Below are positions 19,272 to 29,863 of a stretch of 64,000 nucleotides of DNA, piece by piece. Numbering within the stretch: the stretch's first letter is position 1; each line of letters starts with the position of its first letter. Made by a program: the position numbers and the translations under genes. Source of the DNA: Photobacterium phosphoreum (lineage in GTDB: Bacteria; Pseudomonadota; Gammaproteobacteria; Enterobacterales; Vibrionaceae); the NCBI RefSeq assembly GCF_002954725.1, contig NZ_MSCQ01000001.1:334059-398058 (forward strand), read 5' to 3'. The notes below the pieces were generated by a model. The model saw nothing but the letters and a program-made list of their open reading frames with translations, was not told the DNA's origin and searched no databases.

Positions 19272-20240
19272 TCACTGTTGGGTTTCTTTTTCTGTAAATA
19301 TACCAGCAAAAAGCGCGGTTGATAGGTAACGTTCACCTGAACTTGGCAAAATAACGACAATGTTTTTATCTGCAAATTCTGGTCGTGCAGCAATATTATT
19401 GGCAGCCACAACAGCAGCACCTGATGAGATCCCAGCCAGAATACCTTCTTCATCCATTAAGCGACGGGCCATTTCGATGGCGTCATCAGAACTGACTTGT
19501 TCAATTTCATCGATAAGGGCTAAATCAAGGTTGCCAGGAATAAAGCCAGCACCGATACCTTGAATTTTATGTGGTCCTGGTTTAACTGTTTCACCATTGA
19601 CAGTTTGAGTGATCACTGGGGATTCTGTTGGTTCAACGGCAACAACAGTAATGGCTTTTCCTTGTTGTTGTTTAATGTAACGGCTAACTCCGGTAATGGT
19701 ACCACCAGTACCTACACCCGAAACGAAAACATCAATTTCACCATCGGTTGCATCCCAGATTTCTGGTCCCGTGGTTTTTTCATGAATAGCCGGATTCGCC
19801 GGGTTATTAAACTGTTGCAGCAGTAAATATTTACTTGGGTTTGAGCCAACGATCTCTTCTGCTTTATCAATAGCGCCTTTCATGCCTTTTGCCGCTTCAG
19901 TTAGTACAAGGTTTGCACCAAGGGCTTTTAGTAATTTACGGCGTTCAAGGCTCATGCTTTCTGGCATGGTTAGTGTGAGTTTATAACCACGAGCTGCGGC
20001 CACAAAAGCAAGTGCAATACCAGTATTACCACTGGTTGGCTCTACAAGTTCAATCCCTTCTTTTAGAAGGCCATTTTTTTCTGCTTCCCACACCATATTG
20101 GCGCCGATACGGCATTTAACACTGAAACTAGGATTACGGGCTTCAATTTTTGCAAGCACCTTACCATTACTGACACGATTAAGACGTACCAGCGGGGTGT
20201 TACCAATCGTGAGAGAATTATCTTCGTATATTTTGCTCAT
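19272..20240 (-). CDS. cysK: Cysteine synthase A (O-acetylserine sulfhydrylase)
   Basis: A 322-residue PLP enzyme that makes cysteine from O-acetylserine and sulfide. The PLP lysine is K42 in [11 protein letters not shown]. The substrate loop [12 protein letters not shown] and the phosphate-binding [10 protein letters not shown] loop are present, with an SSGAA motif later. Length equals the enteric enzyme. AAGGAACG precedes ATG 20240. It lies downstream of cysZ and upstream of ptsH, the enteric gene order. The 253 bases to cysZ are AT-rich and no CysB site could be named. Confidence 0.96.
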   Translation of the reverse strand: MSKIYEDNSLTIGNTPLVRLNRVSNGKVLAKIEARNPSFSVKCRIGANMVWEAEKNGLLKEGIELVEPTSGNTGIALAFVAAARGYKLTLTMPESMSLERRKLLKALGANLVLTEAAKGMKGAIDKAEEIVGSNPSKYLLLQQFNNPANPAIHEKTTGPEIWDATDGEIDVFVSGVGTGGTITGVSRYIKQQQGKAITVVAVEPTESPVITQTVNGETVKPGPHKIQGIGAGFIPGNLDLALIDEIEQVSSDDAIEMARRLMDEEGILAGISSGAAVVAANNIAARPEFADKNIVVILPSSGERYLSTALFAGIFTEKETQQ

Positions 20241-20493
20241 ACTTCGTTCCTTCGTGACAAATTAGACTCAATGTTGAATAGATTAAGCATATACCTGTCT
20301 CGATATTTGCAAAGTAATTAATGGTTATATCTTATTGTTATTATGTGACAGTTGAAACTTATTTTGATCTTTAATGTGTAATTGATTGCGTTTTTTTTGT
20401 TACTTTTTTGGTGTTTTCTTGTGGGGATAATAATAAAGGTCAATAGGGCTGAGATTATTGACCTTTATGTTATGTCGTAATTTAGGTTATTAC

Positions 20494-21255
20494 TTAGTAT
20501 CGTTTAAATTGGCTGCGATAATGATCTACCCACATTGCAGTTGCACCACAAACGGCAATCGGCATTACAAATAAGTTAACAATGGGAACCATGGTTAATA
20601 GCATCACTACGGCACCAAAACTTAATGCCTGACCACGCTTTTGTTTGAGGGCGTCTCGCATATCAGGAAACGGTACTTTATGATTATCAAACGGGTAATC
20701 AACATATTGAATTGCCATCATCCAAGCGTTGAATAAAAACCATAGTATTGGCGCAACAGTTTGGCCAATCGCAGGGATCCACATTAAAATGAGTAATCCA
20801 ATCGCTTTAGGTAGATAATACTTAAGTTTAGTCCATTCACGACCCATGGTTCGAGGCAGATCCTTGACTAATGCTTTGAAGCTATCATCGGGTGGTGTTT
20901 GCCCTGTGAGTTTGGCTTCAAGGTATTCAGCTAACAAGCCGTTAAATGGCGCGGCAATCCAGTTAGCAATTGTGCTGAAAAAATATGAAAATGAAACTAA
21001 CGCGGCAATAGCTAATAATGGCCATAAAAGATAAGAAAGCCAGTCAAGCCAGCTAGGTAAATAACTTAGCCAATGGTTAATCCACCCATTAAGATGGCTT
21101 AATAGTGTCGCAAAAGCACTCCCAAGTAACACAATGTTTATGAGTAAAGGTATAAGGACAAAACGGCGAGTACCTGGTTGAGAGGCAAGCTGTAGGCCTT
21201 GGAAAAAATAACCAGCACCACTGGTTGTTGACTTTGTATTATGCGGTTGTGGCAT
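20494..21255 (-). CDS. cysZ: Sulfate transporter CysZ
   Basis: A 253-residue inner-membrane protein that brings in sulfate for cysteine synthesis. It begins with [32 protein letters not shown] in form, then has several hydrophobic segments and the family motifs [21 protein letters not shown] and [13 protein letters not shown]. Start ATG 21255 has AGGAGAG immediately upstream; ATG 21273 lies before that ribosome site. Divergent from zipA, as in enterics, and it clusters with cysK. Confidence 0.93.
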   Translation of the reverse strand: MPQPHNTKSTTSGAGYFFQGLQLASQPGTRRFVLIPLLINIVLLGSAFATLLSHLNGWINHWLSYLPSWLDWLSYLLWPLLAIAALVSFSYFFSTIANWIAAPFNGLLAEYLEAKLTGQTPPDDSFKALVKDLPRTMGREWTKLKYYLPKAIGLLILMWIPAIGQTVAPILWFLFNAWMMAIQYVDYPFDNHKVPFPDMRDALKQKRGQALSFGAVVMLLTMVPIVNLFVMPIAVCGATAMWVDHYRSQFKRY

Positions 21256-21608
21256 TATTTCTCTCCTGAACATGCATTTTTTAGCGTTTTACTGTTCATC
21301 TGTTTAGATTTCTTTTATAGATATTAATGGTCGAGGTAGAATGGAATCAATGAACAAAATTGTTGTCACTACGTTGACGATAAAATAAAAATGACGAGTA
21401 ACAATACAAAAATGATTTAAATTTGTACAAAAATTACTAAGCTTACACTATCTTGGTTGAATCTCGATATTCACCCTCTCATTGTCAAGTGAGTTTTGGT
21501 ACAGTAAGTCATTCGGTGAGAAATTCTAACTAGATACTAAGTTTCCTAGTAGATTTTTTTCTATTATTAACCCCGTAAAGGGATAACGAGTTAATTTAGA
21601 GTATTCAT
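21256..21608. other. Divergent cysZ-zipA intergenic region
   Basis: 353 bases, AT-rich, holding the control region for cysZ (minus) and zipA (plus). No hairpin, operator or small gene that I can support. Confidence 0.5.
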
Positions 21609-23021
21609 ATGCAGGAATTGCGTCTGGTTCTTATTATTGTTGGTGCGTTAGCTATTGCAGCGCTTCTTTTTCATGGTCTATGGACTAGCAGAAAAGAAAA
21701 GCCAGCTAAATTTGGTGAGAAACCACTAAGTAAAATAGATGAAGTCAATCTTGATAGTCAAGATATTGTCCAAGAGAGTGTTAGTGACGTCCGTGTTGTG
21801 AATAGTACACCGGAAGTGACAGAAGCTAAGTCAAATCAACCTGACGTTACTGCGACAAAACCAGTGTCTAAACGTAAAGAACCTGGTTTTAGTTTTGGTG
21901 AACGTCCTCAACATGATCCATTATTGGGTGAAACTGCAGCTCCAAGTGTGAATACCGCACCGAAAGTTGCGACTCACGAACGTATTGAGCCACAGATGCA
22001 CATTGGATCTGCGCCTCAACCAGCAGTTGCACCTCAACCAACTGTTGCTGTTCAGTCAGTAGCTGCGCCTCAACCAATCGTTGCCGCTCAGCCAGTTGTT
22101 GCACCTCAAGCAACTGTTGCCGCTCAGCCAGTTGTTGCGCCTCAACCAACCGTTGCCGCTCAGCCAGTAGCTGCGCCTCAACCAACCGCTGCCGCTCAGC
22201 CAGTTGTTGCGCCTCAACCAACCGTTGCCGCTCAGCCAGTAGCTGCGCCTCAACCAATCGTTGCTGCTCAGCCAGTAGCTGCGCCTCAACCAATCGTTGC
22301 TGCTCAGCCAGTAGCTGCGCCTCAACCAATCGTTGCCGCTCAGCCAGTTGTTGCGCCTCAACCAACCGTTGCCGCTCAGCCAGTAGTTGCGCCTCAACCC
22401 GTTGCTGCGCCCCAACCAATCGTTGCCGCTCAATCTGTTCCAACACCTATTTTTACGCCTGTTGTTGAAGATGATGTGAAGCCGCAAGAGCCTGTTACTA
22501 AAGCTGCTATAATTGAGACTGTGACAACAATAATACCTGAGCCAGAAATTACTCCAGAACCTGAAGTGATCCTTGAGCCTGAGGTATTACCAGAGCCAGA
22601 GCCTCTACCGCCAACCTACTTATCTGTTTGTGTACATGCACGTAAAGGTAAGGTACTACGTGGACCTTCATTGTTTGCGTGTTTAGAACGTAATGGTTTG
22701 ATTTTTGGTGAAAACTCAGTTTTCCACCGTCATGCGGATTTAGCGGGTACTGAACCTGTTATTTTCTCTGTGACTAACTTGCTTAATCCCGGTACATTTC
22801 CTGAAACAAATTACCAGCATTTTGAAACCCCAGGTATTGGCTTTTTCTTAATGTTGCCATGTTATGGTAAAGCGTCGAGTAACTTTAATATGATGTTACA
22901 AACCGCCCAGCAAATTGCCGATCAACTTAATGCGGATGTGATGGATCAAGATCGTGTCATGATCACCCCTAATCGTATCGCCGCATATCGAGAGAAATCA
23001 GTAAAATATAATCAATGTTAA
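21609..23021 (+). CDS. zipA: Cell division protein ZipA with long Pro/Gln/Ala repeat
   Basis: A 470-residue protein that anchors FtsZ to the inner membrane at the septum. It has an N-terminal membrane helix (residues 3-25, LRLVLIIVGALAIAALLF), a short charged segment, a very long low-complexity linker (about residues 135-280) built of VAAQPVVAPQPT-like units, an acidic Pro-Glu region, and the C-terminal FtsZ-binding domain from about residue 338 (YLSVCVHARKGKVLRGPSL to the end). Much longer than enteric ZipA (about 330) because of the linker. Upstream of ligA, as in enterics. Confidence 0.95.
   Translation: MQELRLVLIIVGALAIAALLFHGLWTSRKEKPAKFGEKPLSKIDEVNLDSQDIVQESVSDVRVVNSTPEVTEAKSNQPDVTATKPVSKRKEPGFSFGERPQHDPLLGETAAPSVNTAPKVATHERIEPQMHIGSAPQPAVAPQPTVAVQSVAAPQPIVAAQPVVAPQATVAAQPVVAPQPTVAAQPVAAPQPTAAAQPVVAPQPTVAAQPVAAPQPIVAAQPVAAPQPIVAAQPVAAPQPIVAAQPVVAPQPTVAAQPVVAPQPVAAPQPIVAAQSVPTPIFTPVVEDDVKPQEPVTKAAIIETVTTIIPEPEITPEPEVILEPEVLPEPEPLPPTYLSVCVHARKGKVLRGPSLFACLERNGLIFGENSVFHRHADLAGTEPVIFSVTNLLNPGTFPETNYQHFETPGIGFFLMLPCYGKASSNFNMMLQTAQQIADQLNADVMDQDRVMITPNRIAAYREKSVKYNQC
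22012..22436 (+). repeat. In-frame 36-bp repeat array within zipA
   Basis: Near-identical 36-bp units (12 codons, VAAQPVVAPQPT with V/A and T/I variation) run head to tail, about eleven full or partial copies. Since the unit is a multiple of three, copy-number change keeps the frame. The repeat also leaves long antisense frames open, which are artefacts. Confidence 0.92.
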
Positions 23022-23049
23022 TCTAATCGATTATTATTACTGCTTACCA

Positions 23050-23079
23050 TTCAGGCTCCTTCGGGGGCCTGAATTTTAT
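23050..23079 (+). terminator. Terminator after zipA
   Basis: TCAGGCTCC-ttcg-GGGGCCTGA with a short T-rich tail, 29 bases after the zipA stop. The stable ttcg tetraloop supports it. Confidence 0.75.
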
Positions 23080-23110
23080 TGTATCTATTGTAGTAACCAT
23101 AATGATTTGA

Positions 23111-25180
<2,070 letters not shown>

Positions 25181-25204
25181 TAAAAATAACCCGATTTAAT
25201 ATTG

Positions 25205-25232
25205 AAGCCTCACACTTGTGAGGTTTTTTTTT
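25205..25232 (+). terminator. Terminator after ligA
   Basis: CCTCAC-actt-GTGAGG followed by a run of eight or more T residues. Confidence 0.85.
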
Positions 25233-25647
25233 GTCGTTATTTGGTCAATGGCTGGAGCTGTTATTAAAAATGAACTTAATTTTTGATGTTTATTTAATGG
25301 TGATAATGAAAAATATTTTAGATTGACATCCATAGCCGATTATTTTTGAGCTTGCTAATGGCGCTATTCTAAAAACACGACACTGTTCACAATAACAAAT
25401 GATATATTATCTAACATGTTGTTTATTAATGGTTATTTTTTTGTTTTTATCCTGAGGGTAAAAACATATGACATTGATCACGATAGCGCCAAAAGTTTGC
25501 ACTCAATCATAGTTTCACTATTAAAAAGTAAGTTCTTATTGATGTTTTGCGCTGCGAAAGTAGTCTTAGTACCGAAGTTACTTAAAAGTTCAATTTAAAA
25601 CGAAATAATATGAATTGGTTGAAATGATTCGACCGACATATAGGAGA
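25233..25647. other. Long AT-rich leader region upstream of the porin gene
   Basis: About 415 bases with no supported gene. TTGACA occurs at 25323-25328 but without a well-spaced -10. TAATAT near 25606 could be a -10 of the porin promoter. The length suggests multi-factor control, as for other Vibrionaceae porins, but no specific site can be named. Confidence 0.4.
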
Positions 25648-25691
25648 TTTACTTGCCACCTTCGGCGGCCAACCTTTCAGGGGCAAGTAAA
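25648..25691 (+). promoter_or_regulatory. Hairpin in the porin mRNA leader
   Basis: TTTACTTGCC and GGCAAGTAAA form a perfect 10-bp stem 16 bases before the porin AGGAG site. AGGAG at about 25642 followed by TTG 25653, in frame with the porin, lies in its left arm. Confidence 0.65.
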
Positions 25692-25718
25692 CAGCTAATA
25701 TCTTTTAGGAGTTATTCC

Positions 25719-26783
25719 ATGGAAAACATGTTCAAACGTACGCTACTTGGCGCTGCAATCGCAACAGCAGCAATGGCTTCAACGGGAGCAAACGCAGCAA
25801 TCGATCTACTTGACGGCAAAGTACAGATGTACGGTCAGGCAGCTGGTTTTGTTCAATACGGTATGCCAAAAGCGGATAAATCAGATGATACAGTAAGTGC
25901 TGTTATTGAATCACGTATCGGTTTCCGTGGCGCAGTTGAATTTGATAACTTTGCTCCAACGCTACTATGGCAAATTGAAGGCGGTAATGCTGATAACGGC
26001 GGTTACGATCCAAACGAGTCATGGAAACACCCAAATAACGGTGCACTAGGTGCACGTGATACTTTCCTTGGTTTCCAATTTGATGGCATCGGTTCTATCA
26101 AATACGGTCGTCAATTAGTTGCTGCATATAACTACGTTGACTGGCCACACTCAAACCCAGGTCTAGGTAATGTATTTGACTGGAACCAAGATATTGGCGC
26201 ATCATTTGAAGATCGTACCAACAACAACCTTCGTTTTGATTCTGCAAACTTTGGTGGCTTTAACGTTCAAGCAACGTTAAGCAACATGGCAACATCTACT
26301 GATAATGTAGCATACAGTATTGCAGCATCTTACTCTGCAGATATGTTCTCTGTACATGCGGGTTACTACGATAACTCTGCTGAAGCAGCGAATACTGATA
26401 CATTCTTGGCAAATACTGGTTCACAATATTCAATCGTTGGTGGTTCTGTATTCCTTGGTAATGTTACGCTAACTGCTGCTGGTAAGTATATGACAACTGA
26501 TGTTGCTCTAGGTACTAACAGTCAGTGGGCATGGTCTACAACGGCGCAATATGTTCACAATGGTCAGTGGGTGTACAAAGTTGGTTACGCAGGTACTGCT
26601 GAAGCTGATATCGCTGGTAAAGGTAAGCAAGCAGATACTGAAGATACAGCAATTACAGCACGTCTAGGTTACTTACTACCAAGTGCATACCTATTTACAG
26701 ACGTTCGTCATTACAATATGAATGGCGGTACGGAAGGCGGTGACTCAACTAACCTACTTATGGGTGTTGAATACTACTTCTAA
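25719..26783 (+). CDS. Outer-membrane general porin (OmpU/OmpH-like)
   Basis: 354 residues including a signal peptide (MFKRTLLGAAIATAAMAS to ANA about residue 25). A trimeric beta-barrel porin pattern follows: alternating hydrophobic strands, IESRIGFRGAVEF, TFLGFQFDGIGSIKYGRQ (a general-porin signature) and a terminal YYF for insertion by Bam. Codon choice is strongly biased towards the codons seen in highly expressed genes. ATG 25719 has AGGAG upstream; an in-frame TTG at 25653 would put 22 polar residues before the signal. Exact porin type (OmpU, OmpH, OmpL) cannot be decided here. Confidence 0.92.
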   Translation: MENMFKRTLLGAAIATAAMASTGANAAIDLLDGKVQMYGQAAGFVQYGMPKADKSDDTVSAVIESRIGFRGAVEFDNFAPTLLWQIEGGNADNGGYDPNESWKHPNNGALGARDTFLGFQFDGIGSIKYGRQLVAAYNYVDWPHSNPGLGNVFDWNQDIGASFEDRTNNNLRFDSANFGGFNVQATLSNMATSTDNVAYSIAASYSADMFSVHAGYYDNSAEAANTDTFLANTGSQYSIVGGSVFLGNVTLTAAGKYMTTDVALGTNSQWAWSTTAQYVHNGQWVYKVGYAGTAEADIAGKGKQADTEDTAITARLGYLLPSAYLFTDVRHYNMNGGTEGGDSTNLLMGVEYYF

Positions 26784-26809
26784 TTTGTACCTAAATTAGA
26801 ATGTTTTAG

Positions 26810-26841
26810 AACGAGCATTGATTATCAATGCTCGTTTTTTA
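26810..26841 (+). terminator. Strong hairpin terminator/attenuator between porin and DUF2057 genes
   Basis: ACGAGCATTGA-tta-TCAATGCTCGT followed by six T residues. The next gene's ribosome site begins within ten bases of the T-run, so it must depend on read-through or RNA processing. Confidence 0.88.
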
Positions 26842-26856
26842 TAGGGAGATATAAAG

Positions 26857-27552
26857 ATGAAATTAGGTAAAAATTTATTATTAGCAAGCGCAATGATGAT
26901 GGCTCATGGTGCAAATGCGGCTGTTGAAGTGTCGTTTGCTCCAGATGTTGAAACTGTGATTGTTAACGGCAACAAAACCCTTAATCTCCTAGAAAAAACA
27001 GAAGATTTAACGCTAAATAATGGTCTAAATCAAATTGTGGTTCGCGTATCTAAATTAGTCGAAGGCCAAGGGCAATTAGAAAAATACCGTTCAGAGCCGA
27101 TTGTCATTACTCTAACAGCAAACGATAAACAATTTAAAGTTGTACCTGGTGCGCGTGTTGTTAGTTCAATCGATGTACGTAATTTTGATGCGAATCCGAC
27201 AGTGAAGCTTATTGCATCAAACGGTGATGTTATTAACGCTAAAATGGGTGTACTACCAAAAAATAATAGTGGTGATTCAGCGACCCTTTTCGGCCGTGAT
27301 TATTTAAAAGATTTGGCTTACTATAATCAATCACAAGGTTATGCTTTTGCAGGTGAAAAGCCGCTTGTTGAGCTTAAGAAAAAACCTAAACAATTAGTTA
27401 AAATCGAATCTCCAGCAGCTACCGCAGTAGAACCGGTTGCTATTGTTCAACCGACAAAAATCGTCGCTGCAGAGCAAGAGCTTAAAAACATCTATTCACA
27501 GTTAACGCCACAGCAGCGCAAAGCATTCTTAGGCTGGGCGGTAACACAATAA
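26857..27552 (+). CDS. DUF2057 family secreted protein (YccT/CsgI-like)
   Basis: 231 residues with a signal peptide (cleaved near ANA, about residue 21). The conserved pattern VEVSFAPDVETVIVNGNKT, NNGLNQIVVRV, and the C-terminal LTPQQRKAFLGWAVTQ fit DUF2057, the family of the E. coli curli-related regulator YccT/CsgI. A periplasmic location is expected. It lies 73 bases after a porin and directly behind a terminator-like hairpin, with GGGAG before ATG 26857. Function here unknown; curli regulation should not be assumed. Confidence 0.85.
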   Translation: MKLGKNLLLASAMMMAHGANAAVEVSFAPDVETVIVNGNKTLNLLEKTEDLTLNNGLNQIVVRVSKLVEGQGQLEKYRSEPIVITLTANDKQFKVVPGARVVSSIDVRNFDANPTVKLIASNGDVINAKMGVLPKNNSGDSATLFGRDYLKDLAYYNQSQGYAFAGEKPLVELKKKPKQLVKIESPAATAVEPVAIVQPTKIVAAEQELKNIYSQLTPQQRKAFLGWAVTQ

Positions 27553-27588
27553 TTTATTCTGTAATCAATTATTGATAAATATTATTAG

Positions 27589-27620
27589 AAGCGTAGGAAT
27601 AGAGTGATTCCTACGCTTTA
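27589..27620. terminator. Terminator shared by convergent genes
   Basis: AGCGTAGGAAT-agagtg-ATTCCTACGCT, a perfect 11-bp stem, followed by a T-rich stretch on the plus strand. It lies between the DUF2057 gene and the small secreted protein gene. Confidence 0.8.
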
Positions 27621-27637
27621 ATTTTATGTGTCATCAT

Positions 27638-27808
27638 TTAATAATGATATTTACCTTTCTTTATCTCGCAAAACATAGCTGGTATAAATTCGACATTACC
27701 ATTTTGTAGTTGGCACTCAACGAAAGGGCCTGTGGGTGAATTTTCCGCTTGCAGAGTAAATGGCATCATCAAAAGTGCTCCAGCGCAAAGTCCTAAAAGT
27801 TTTTTCAT
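27638..27808 (-). CDS. Small secreted protein (56 residues)
   Basis: A 56-residue product with an evident signal peptide (MKKLLGLCAGALLMMPFTLQA) and a short mature part, starting ENSPTGPFVEC and ending KKGKYHY, with two cysteines that could form a disulfide. AAGGA lies seven bases before the ATG. No known family is recalled with confidence. It is convergent with the DUF2057 gene and ends at a shared hairpin. Confidence 0.75.
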   Translation of the reverse strand: MKKLLGLCAGALLMMPFTLQAENSPTGPFVECQLQNGNVEFIPAMFCEIKKGKYHY

Positions 27809-28177
27809 GTTTAGTTCCTTTTTTTTGAGAAGTTGATAGCAAATTTACACTTTTATTTTGGTTTAACACTTGTATTTTCGCAAGTTAAAGTAGTGAACTT
27901 TCCTGTTTAAATTTGTTATCTCTTTTTATTTCCTTCCCTCCAATATAATTATTATCGCTATTCTCTTTTTGTTGCTATTTATCATAGTGGGCATGTAGGG
28001 CTATTTATGGCGAATAAAGAGCTGATCCCAGGCTAGTTCTTAATAATAACCAGATTGAATATCTGCTTGTGAAACAGATCAAAGATTGTAGATCTTGGTT
28101 ACAGTGCTAAAATACTCAGCAATAGATTTAGCACAGTAGCTTTTACTGTGTCGTCCATCATTCATAAGGTAATCTCA
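27809..28177. other. Intergenic region upstream of gltX
   Basis: 369 bases between two divergently transcribed genes. TTGTAG and TAAAAT with a 16-base spacer (about 28086-28113) may be the gltX promoter. Nothing else is supported. Confidence 0.4.
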
Positions 28178-29602
28178 ATGACGGTTAAAACTCGCTTTGC
28201 ACCAAGCCCAACTGGCTTTTTGCACGTTGGTGGTGCACGTACAGCACTGTATTCATGGCTATTTGCGAAGCACATGGGTGGCGAATTCGTATTACGTATC
28301 GAAGACACGGATATCGAACGCTCAACTCAAGAAGCGATTGATGCGATTATGGAAGGCATGGAATGGTTAGAGTTAAATTGGGATGAAGGTCCTTACTACC
28401 AGACTAAGCGTTTTGATCGTTACAATGAAGTGGTTGATCAACTGTTAACAGAAGATAAAGCTTACAAATGTTACTGTCCAAAAGCACTGCTTGATGAAAT
28501 TCGTGAGCAACAAATGGCAGATGGCGTTAAGCCGCGTTATGATGCTAATCATCCAAAAATTATCGCAGCTAATGCAGCAGCGACAGCAGATTCTCCATTC
28601 TGTATTCGTTTCCGTAATCCTAAAGAAGGCACAGTGATCTTTGATGATAAGATCCGTGGTCACATCGAAATTTCAAATAGTGAATTAGATGATCTGATCA
28701 TTCGTCGTACTGACGGTAGCCCAACGTACAATTTCTGTGTTGTTATTGATGACTGGGACATGGGTATTACGCAAGTTGTTCGTGGTGAAGATCACATCAA
28801 CAATACCCCTCGTCAAATTAATATTTATAAAGCATTAGGTGCTCCAGTACCTGAGTTTGCACACTGTGCAATGATCCTTGGTGATGATGGCGCTAAGCTT
28901 TCTAAACGTCATGGCGCTGTTGGTGTAATGCAATACCGTGATGATGGTTTCCTACCTCATGCATTACTTAACTACTTAGTTCGTTTAGGTTGGTCTCATG
29001 GCGACCAAGAGATCTTCTCACTACAAGAGATGATTGATTGCTTTACGCTTGAGTCAGTGAGCAAATCAGCGTCAGCATTTAATACTGATAAGCTACTATG
29101 GCTTAACAACCATTACATTAAAACAGCAGCGCCTGAATATGTTGCTAAATACCTGCAATGGCATTTAGATCAAAAACAAATTTCAATTGAAAATGGTCCT
29201 GCAATCACTGAAGTGATCTCGTTAGTGGGTGAGCGCTGTCATACTTTGATTGAATTAGCTGAGCAATCACGCTACTTCTACCAAGATTTCAGTGAGTTTG
29301 AAGCGGGTGCGGCTAAGAAGCATTTACGTCCTGTCGCTAAAGACGCATTAGCATTAGCACTTGCAAAAGTTGAAGCGCTTGAAGAGTGGACAACTGAAAA
29401 TTTACACGCAGTAACAACACAAGTGTGTGAAGAGCTTGAGCTAGGTATGGGCAAAGTGGGTATGCCACTACGCGTAGCGGTTACTGGTCAGGGTCAATCA
29501 CCATCGGTTGATGCTGTAATGCACTTGATTGGTAAAGAGCGTGTGGTAGCACGCATTAAGATGGCACTTGATTATATTGCCACTCGTGAAGCTAACGCAT
29601 AA
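28178..29602 (+). CDS. gltX: Glutamyl-tRNA synthetase GltX
   Basis: A 474-residue class I aminoacyl-tRNA synthetase charging tRNA-Glu. The N-terminal [18 protein letters not shown] contains the HIGH-like signature, and KLSKRHG is the KMSKS-like loop. The C-terminal half is the alpha-helical anticodon-binding domain. ATG 28178 is preferred, with AAGG nine bases before it. The frame is open to 28148, but the extra ten residues are outside the family. Monocistronic, ended by a strong hairpin. Confidence 0.97.
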   Translation: MTVKTRFAPSPTGFLHVGGARTALYSWLFAKHMGGEFVLRIEDTDIERSTQEAIDAIMEGMEWLELNWDEGPYYQTKRFDRYNEVVDQLLTEDKAYKCYCPKALLDEIREQQMADGVKPRYDANHPKIIAANAAATADSPFCIRFRNPKEGTVIFDDKIRGHIEISNSELDDLIIRRTDGSPTYNFCVVIDDWDMGITQVVRGEDHINNTPRQINIYKALGAPVPEFAHCAMILGDDGAKLSKRHGAVGVMQYRDDGFLPHALLNYLVRLGWSHGDQEIFSLQEMIDCFTLESVSKSASAFNTDKLLWLNNHYIKTAAPEYVAKYLQWHLDQKQISIENGPAITEVISLVGERCHTLIELAEQSRYFYQDFSEFEAGAAKKHLRPVAKDALALALAKVEALEEWTTENLHAVTTQVCEELELGMGKVGMPLRVAVTGQGQSPSVDAVMHLIGKERVVARIKMALDYIATREANA

Positions 29603-29616
29603 GCATTAGATTTACT

Positions 29617-29656
29617 AAAAAAAGCGGAAACATGATGTATGTTTCCGCTTTTTTAT
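29617..29656 (+). terminator. Terminator after gltX
   Basis: AAAAAAAGCGGAAACAT-gatgt-ATGTTTCCGC followed by six T residues; a long perfect stem. Confidence 0.92.
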
Positions 29657-29695
29657 TACTAGCGTAAAGTTGATCACACTTTTCGTTTTACAATG

Positions 29696-29724
29696 GTGAC
29701 ATTATTTAAAAATATCAATACTAT
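29696..29724 (+). promoter_or_regulatory. Sigma-70 promoter of tRNA-Ala
   Basis: GTGACA (-35), a 17-base spacer and TACTAT (-10) end 12 bases before the tRNA. Confidence 0.65.
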
Positions 29725-29736
29725 AGTCAACATATT

Positions 29737-29812
29737 GGGGCTATAGCTCAGCTGGGAGAGCGCTTCGCTGGCAGCGAAGAGGTCATCGGTTCGATCCCGT
29801 TTAGCTCCACCA
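29737..29812 (+). tRNA. tRNA-Ala (anticodon GGC)
   Basis: A cloverleaf of 76 bases with CCA encoded. The acceptor stem GGGGCTA/TAGCTCC includes one G-T pair. The anticodon loop CTGGCAG gives GGC. The T arm is ATCGG-TTCGATC-CCGTT, which has a T-T mismatch at the second pair (positions 50/64), unlike the fully paired enteric alaW. Other standard positions are present, so it should fold. Confidence 0.96.
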
Positions 29813-29818
29813 AATTTT

Positions 29819-29849
29819 AAAGCTCGTCAGTTAACTGGCGAGCTTTTTT
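29819..29849 (+). terminator. Terminator after tRNA-Ala
   Basis: AGCTCG-CAG-ttaa-CTG-CGAGCT with one internal T-G mismatch, followed by six T residues. Confidence 0.85.
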
Positions 29850-29863
29850 GCGTTTTATAGCGA

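Noticed and set aside
19129-19329. 66-codon plus-strand frame between ptsH and cysK
   Set aside because: It runs through the cysK terminator hairpin and into the 3' end of cysK; composition is not coding-like.
21889-22487. Two long minus-strand open frames across the zipA repeat (about 185 and 143 codons)
   Set aside because: They arise because a 36-bp repeat lacking stops in these frames is copied many times. The proteins are pure repeat, without start signal or family resemblance, while the plus strand encodes a clear ZipA.
25416-25598. 60-codon frame upstream of the porin gene
   Set aside because: No ribosome site, no recognisable product, and it lies in the probable porin control region.
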